Of a stretch of DNA of 6,833 bases, positions 6,500 to 6,833 are shown in pieces. The position numbers and the translations under genes are program-made. Below the pieces are notes generated by a model. That model made no database searches. It had not been told where the DNA came from and saw nothing but the letters and a program-made list of their open reading frames with translations. The stretch covers positions 1 through 6,833 of the forward strand of contig JAIROE010000273.1 of assembly GCA_031257715.1 (NCBI GenBank), written 5' to 3'. Position 1 is the first letter of the stretch. Each line of letters begins with the position of its first letter. This DNA comes from Treponema sp. (GTDB lineage: Bacteria; Spirochaetota; Spirochaetia; Treponematales; Breznakiellaceae).

Positions 6500-6581
6500 G
6501 GTTTAATACCAAATTTTTGTAATCGTTGCTTTATTCAGCCGGAGCAGAGCGCGAACCGGAGGTTCGACGGGGTATTAAACC
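6500..6581. repeat. 11-bp inverted repeat enclosing 60 bp
   Basis: GGTTTAATACC (6500-6510) is the exact reverse complement of GGTATTAAACC (6571-6581). The enclosed DNA contains a 6-bp hairpin, CGAACC-GGA-GGTTCG, at 6552-6566. It could be a folded RNA or the terminal repeats of a tiny non-autonomous element; no target-site duplication is evident. Confidence 0.6.
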
Positions 6582-6593
6582 AGACTTTCGAAT

Positions 6594-6612
6594 AAAAAAA
6601 ACGGTTCCCCGT
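6594..6612 (-). terminator. Weak minus-strand intrinsic terminator
   Basis: Read on the minus strand, ACGG-GGAA-CCGT (6612-6601) forms a 4-bp stem with a GNRA loop, followed by eight T (6601-6594, the first shared with the stem). The short stem makes this uncertain. It would serve a minus-strand transcript entering from the right edge. Confidence 0.22.
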
Positions 6613-6630
6613 AAAATTCCTGTTGTTTTT

Positions 6631-6659
6631 TTGCAAAAAGTAGGGAATAATATTATAAT
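6631..6659 (+). promoter_or_regulatory. Strong sigma70-type promoter in the intergenic region
   Basis: TTGCAA (6631-6636) and a perfect TATAAT (6654-6659) are spaced by exactly 17 bp, in A/T-rich DNA. The expected transcription start is near 6664-6667, at the first base of the following hairpin. No gene starts within the remaining 170 bp on this strand. Confidence 0.55.
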
Positions 6660-6663
6660 ATGA

Positions 6664-6753
6664 GCCTGTTTCAAAACATACGGGTTTGAAACAGCTTCCT
6701 TAGATTTAAGGGAAAAAGCGGCCGGACTTTAGTCCGATTTGACCGCTTTTTCC
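6664..6753 (+). ncRNA. Candidate structured small RNA or attenuated leader
   Basis: The segment runs from the predicted start of the promoter at 6631-6659 to a terminator-type hairpin. It opens with a perfect 10-bp stem, CTGTTTCAAA (6666-6675) with TTTGAAACAG (6685-6694), 9-nt loop, and ends with the nested hairpin at 6711-6753. The 3' arm of the first stem can also pair with AGAGGTTGTTTCA-like DNA at 6756-6767 (12 positions including wobbles), giving two exclusive folds. No known RNA family is recognised. It may instead be the leader of a gene beyond the right edge. Confidence 0.35.
6711..6753 (+). terminator. Nested terminator-type hairpin, possibly bidirectional
   Basis: GGAAAAAGCGG (6711-6721) pairs perfectly over 11 bp with CCGCTTTTTCC (6743-6753). 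Inside lies a second stem, CGGACT-TT-AGTCCG (6723-6736). The A-run on one side and T-run on the other side of a GC core are typical of intrinsic terminators working in both directions, so it may end the candidate RNA, a minus-strand gene from the right, or both. Confidence 0.6.
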
Positions 6754-6833
6754 AAGAGGTTGTTTCATCAGACCTTTTGGTCGGGCCTGTAACATTTTAC
6801 GGGTAAATTCCTTCCTTTTTTCCCTCTCGTGAG
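6754..6833. other. Right-edge non-coding segment with two small hairpins
   Basis: GACC-TTTT-GGTC (6771-6782) and CCTGTAA-CATT-TTACGGG (6786-6803, one G-T pair) are adjacent small hairpins. No start codon with a ribosome binding site is seen before the window ends, so any gene served by this DNA lies outside. Confidence 0.35.

Larger units (their letters stand above)
6392..6630. other. Hairpin-rich non-coding stretch with two related modules
   Basis: No plausible gene is seen here on either strand. CGGAGCAGAGC occurs at 6399-6409 and again at 6540-6550. Each copy is followed by a small hairpin built on CGAAC...GGAGG...TTCG (6438-6457 and 6552-6566) and then by a TTTAATACC-type element (TTTATAATACCC at 6465-6476; the reverse form GGTATTAAACC at 6571-6581). 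Between them is a CCCGC-GCAA-GCGGG hairpin (6480-6493). The recurrence of the same parts in the same order suggests a diverged, duplicated intergenic repeat element. Confidence 0.6.

Noticed and set aside
6500..6581. Complete insertion sequence or attachment site
   Set aside because: Only an 11-bp inverted repeat over 82 bp is visible, with no transposase or integrase gene and no flanking target duplication.
6660..6689. Nine-codon leader peptide MSLFQNIRV directly after the TATAAT box
   Set aside because: Its ATG lies upstream of the expected transcription start, it has no ribosome binding site and no run of regulatory codons.
6706..6795. A 29-codon minus-strand frame across the terminator hairpin
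   Set aside because: The nearest purine-rich site is about 14 nt from the ATG, and the frame only reads through the two arms of the hairpin.

Overview
The window reads as a bacterial accessory or transport locus of moderate G+C. It holds five protein genes and one long non-coding, hairpin-rich stretch. The solute-binding protein style, the DesK/NarL-type two-component pair and the hairpin-dense intergenic DNA would fit a host-associated spirochaete (Treponema-like) or a Firmicute. This is an impression from style only; no rRNA or marker gene is present, so the assignment is weak.

Positions 1-2977 (+) carry a carbohydrate ABC importer of the CUT1 (MalE/MalF/MalG) type. The solute-binding protein is cut by the left window edge. 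It is followed by three imperfect 29-bp hairpin repeats, then by one reading frame of 566 codons that contains two complete permease halves, each with its own EAA loop. The halves are normally separate proteins. The junction lies on a run of six G, and removing one G would restore a stop codon overlapping the second start as ATGA. The fusion is therefore either a real one-base event or a homopolymer error. No ATPase gene is present, so a shared MsmK/MalK-like ATPase encoded elsewhere is expected.

Positions 2970-5042 (-) hold a two-component system: a histidine kinase with about six membrane segments and a LuxR/NarL-family response regulator, 18 nt apart. The regulator gene converges on the permease gene and their ends overlap by 8 nt. 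The kinase promoter is a perfect TTGACA / 18 bp / TATAAT whose -10 box runs into the first ATG. This implies that translation starts further in, with little or no leader.

Positions 5147-6391 (+) hold a divergently transcribed major facilitator transporter resembling the fucose permease group (COG0738). It lacks a Shine-Dalgarno sequence and may also be leaderless.

Positions 6392-6833 show no convincing gene. They contain a 9-bp GC hairpin just after the transporter, two related copies of a hairpin module, an 11-bp inverted repeat enclosing 60 nt, a good sigma70-type promoter, and directly after it a 10-bp hairpin and an 11-bp A/T-flanked hairpin of terminator type. The last three look like one transcription unit for a roughly 90-nt structured RNA, or a leader with an attenuator for a gene beyond the window.

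A plausible overall picture is a sugar-uptake island: an ABC importer and an MFS permease flank a membrane sensor and DNA-binding regulator that may control one or both. That regulatory link is inference from gene order.
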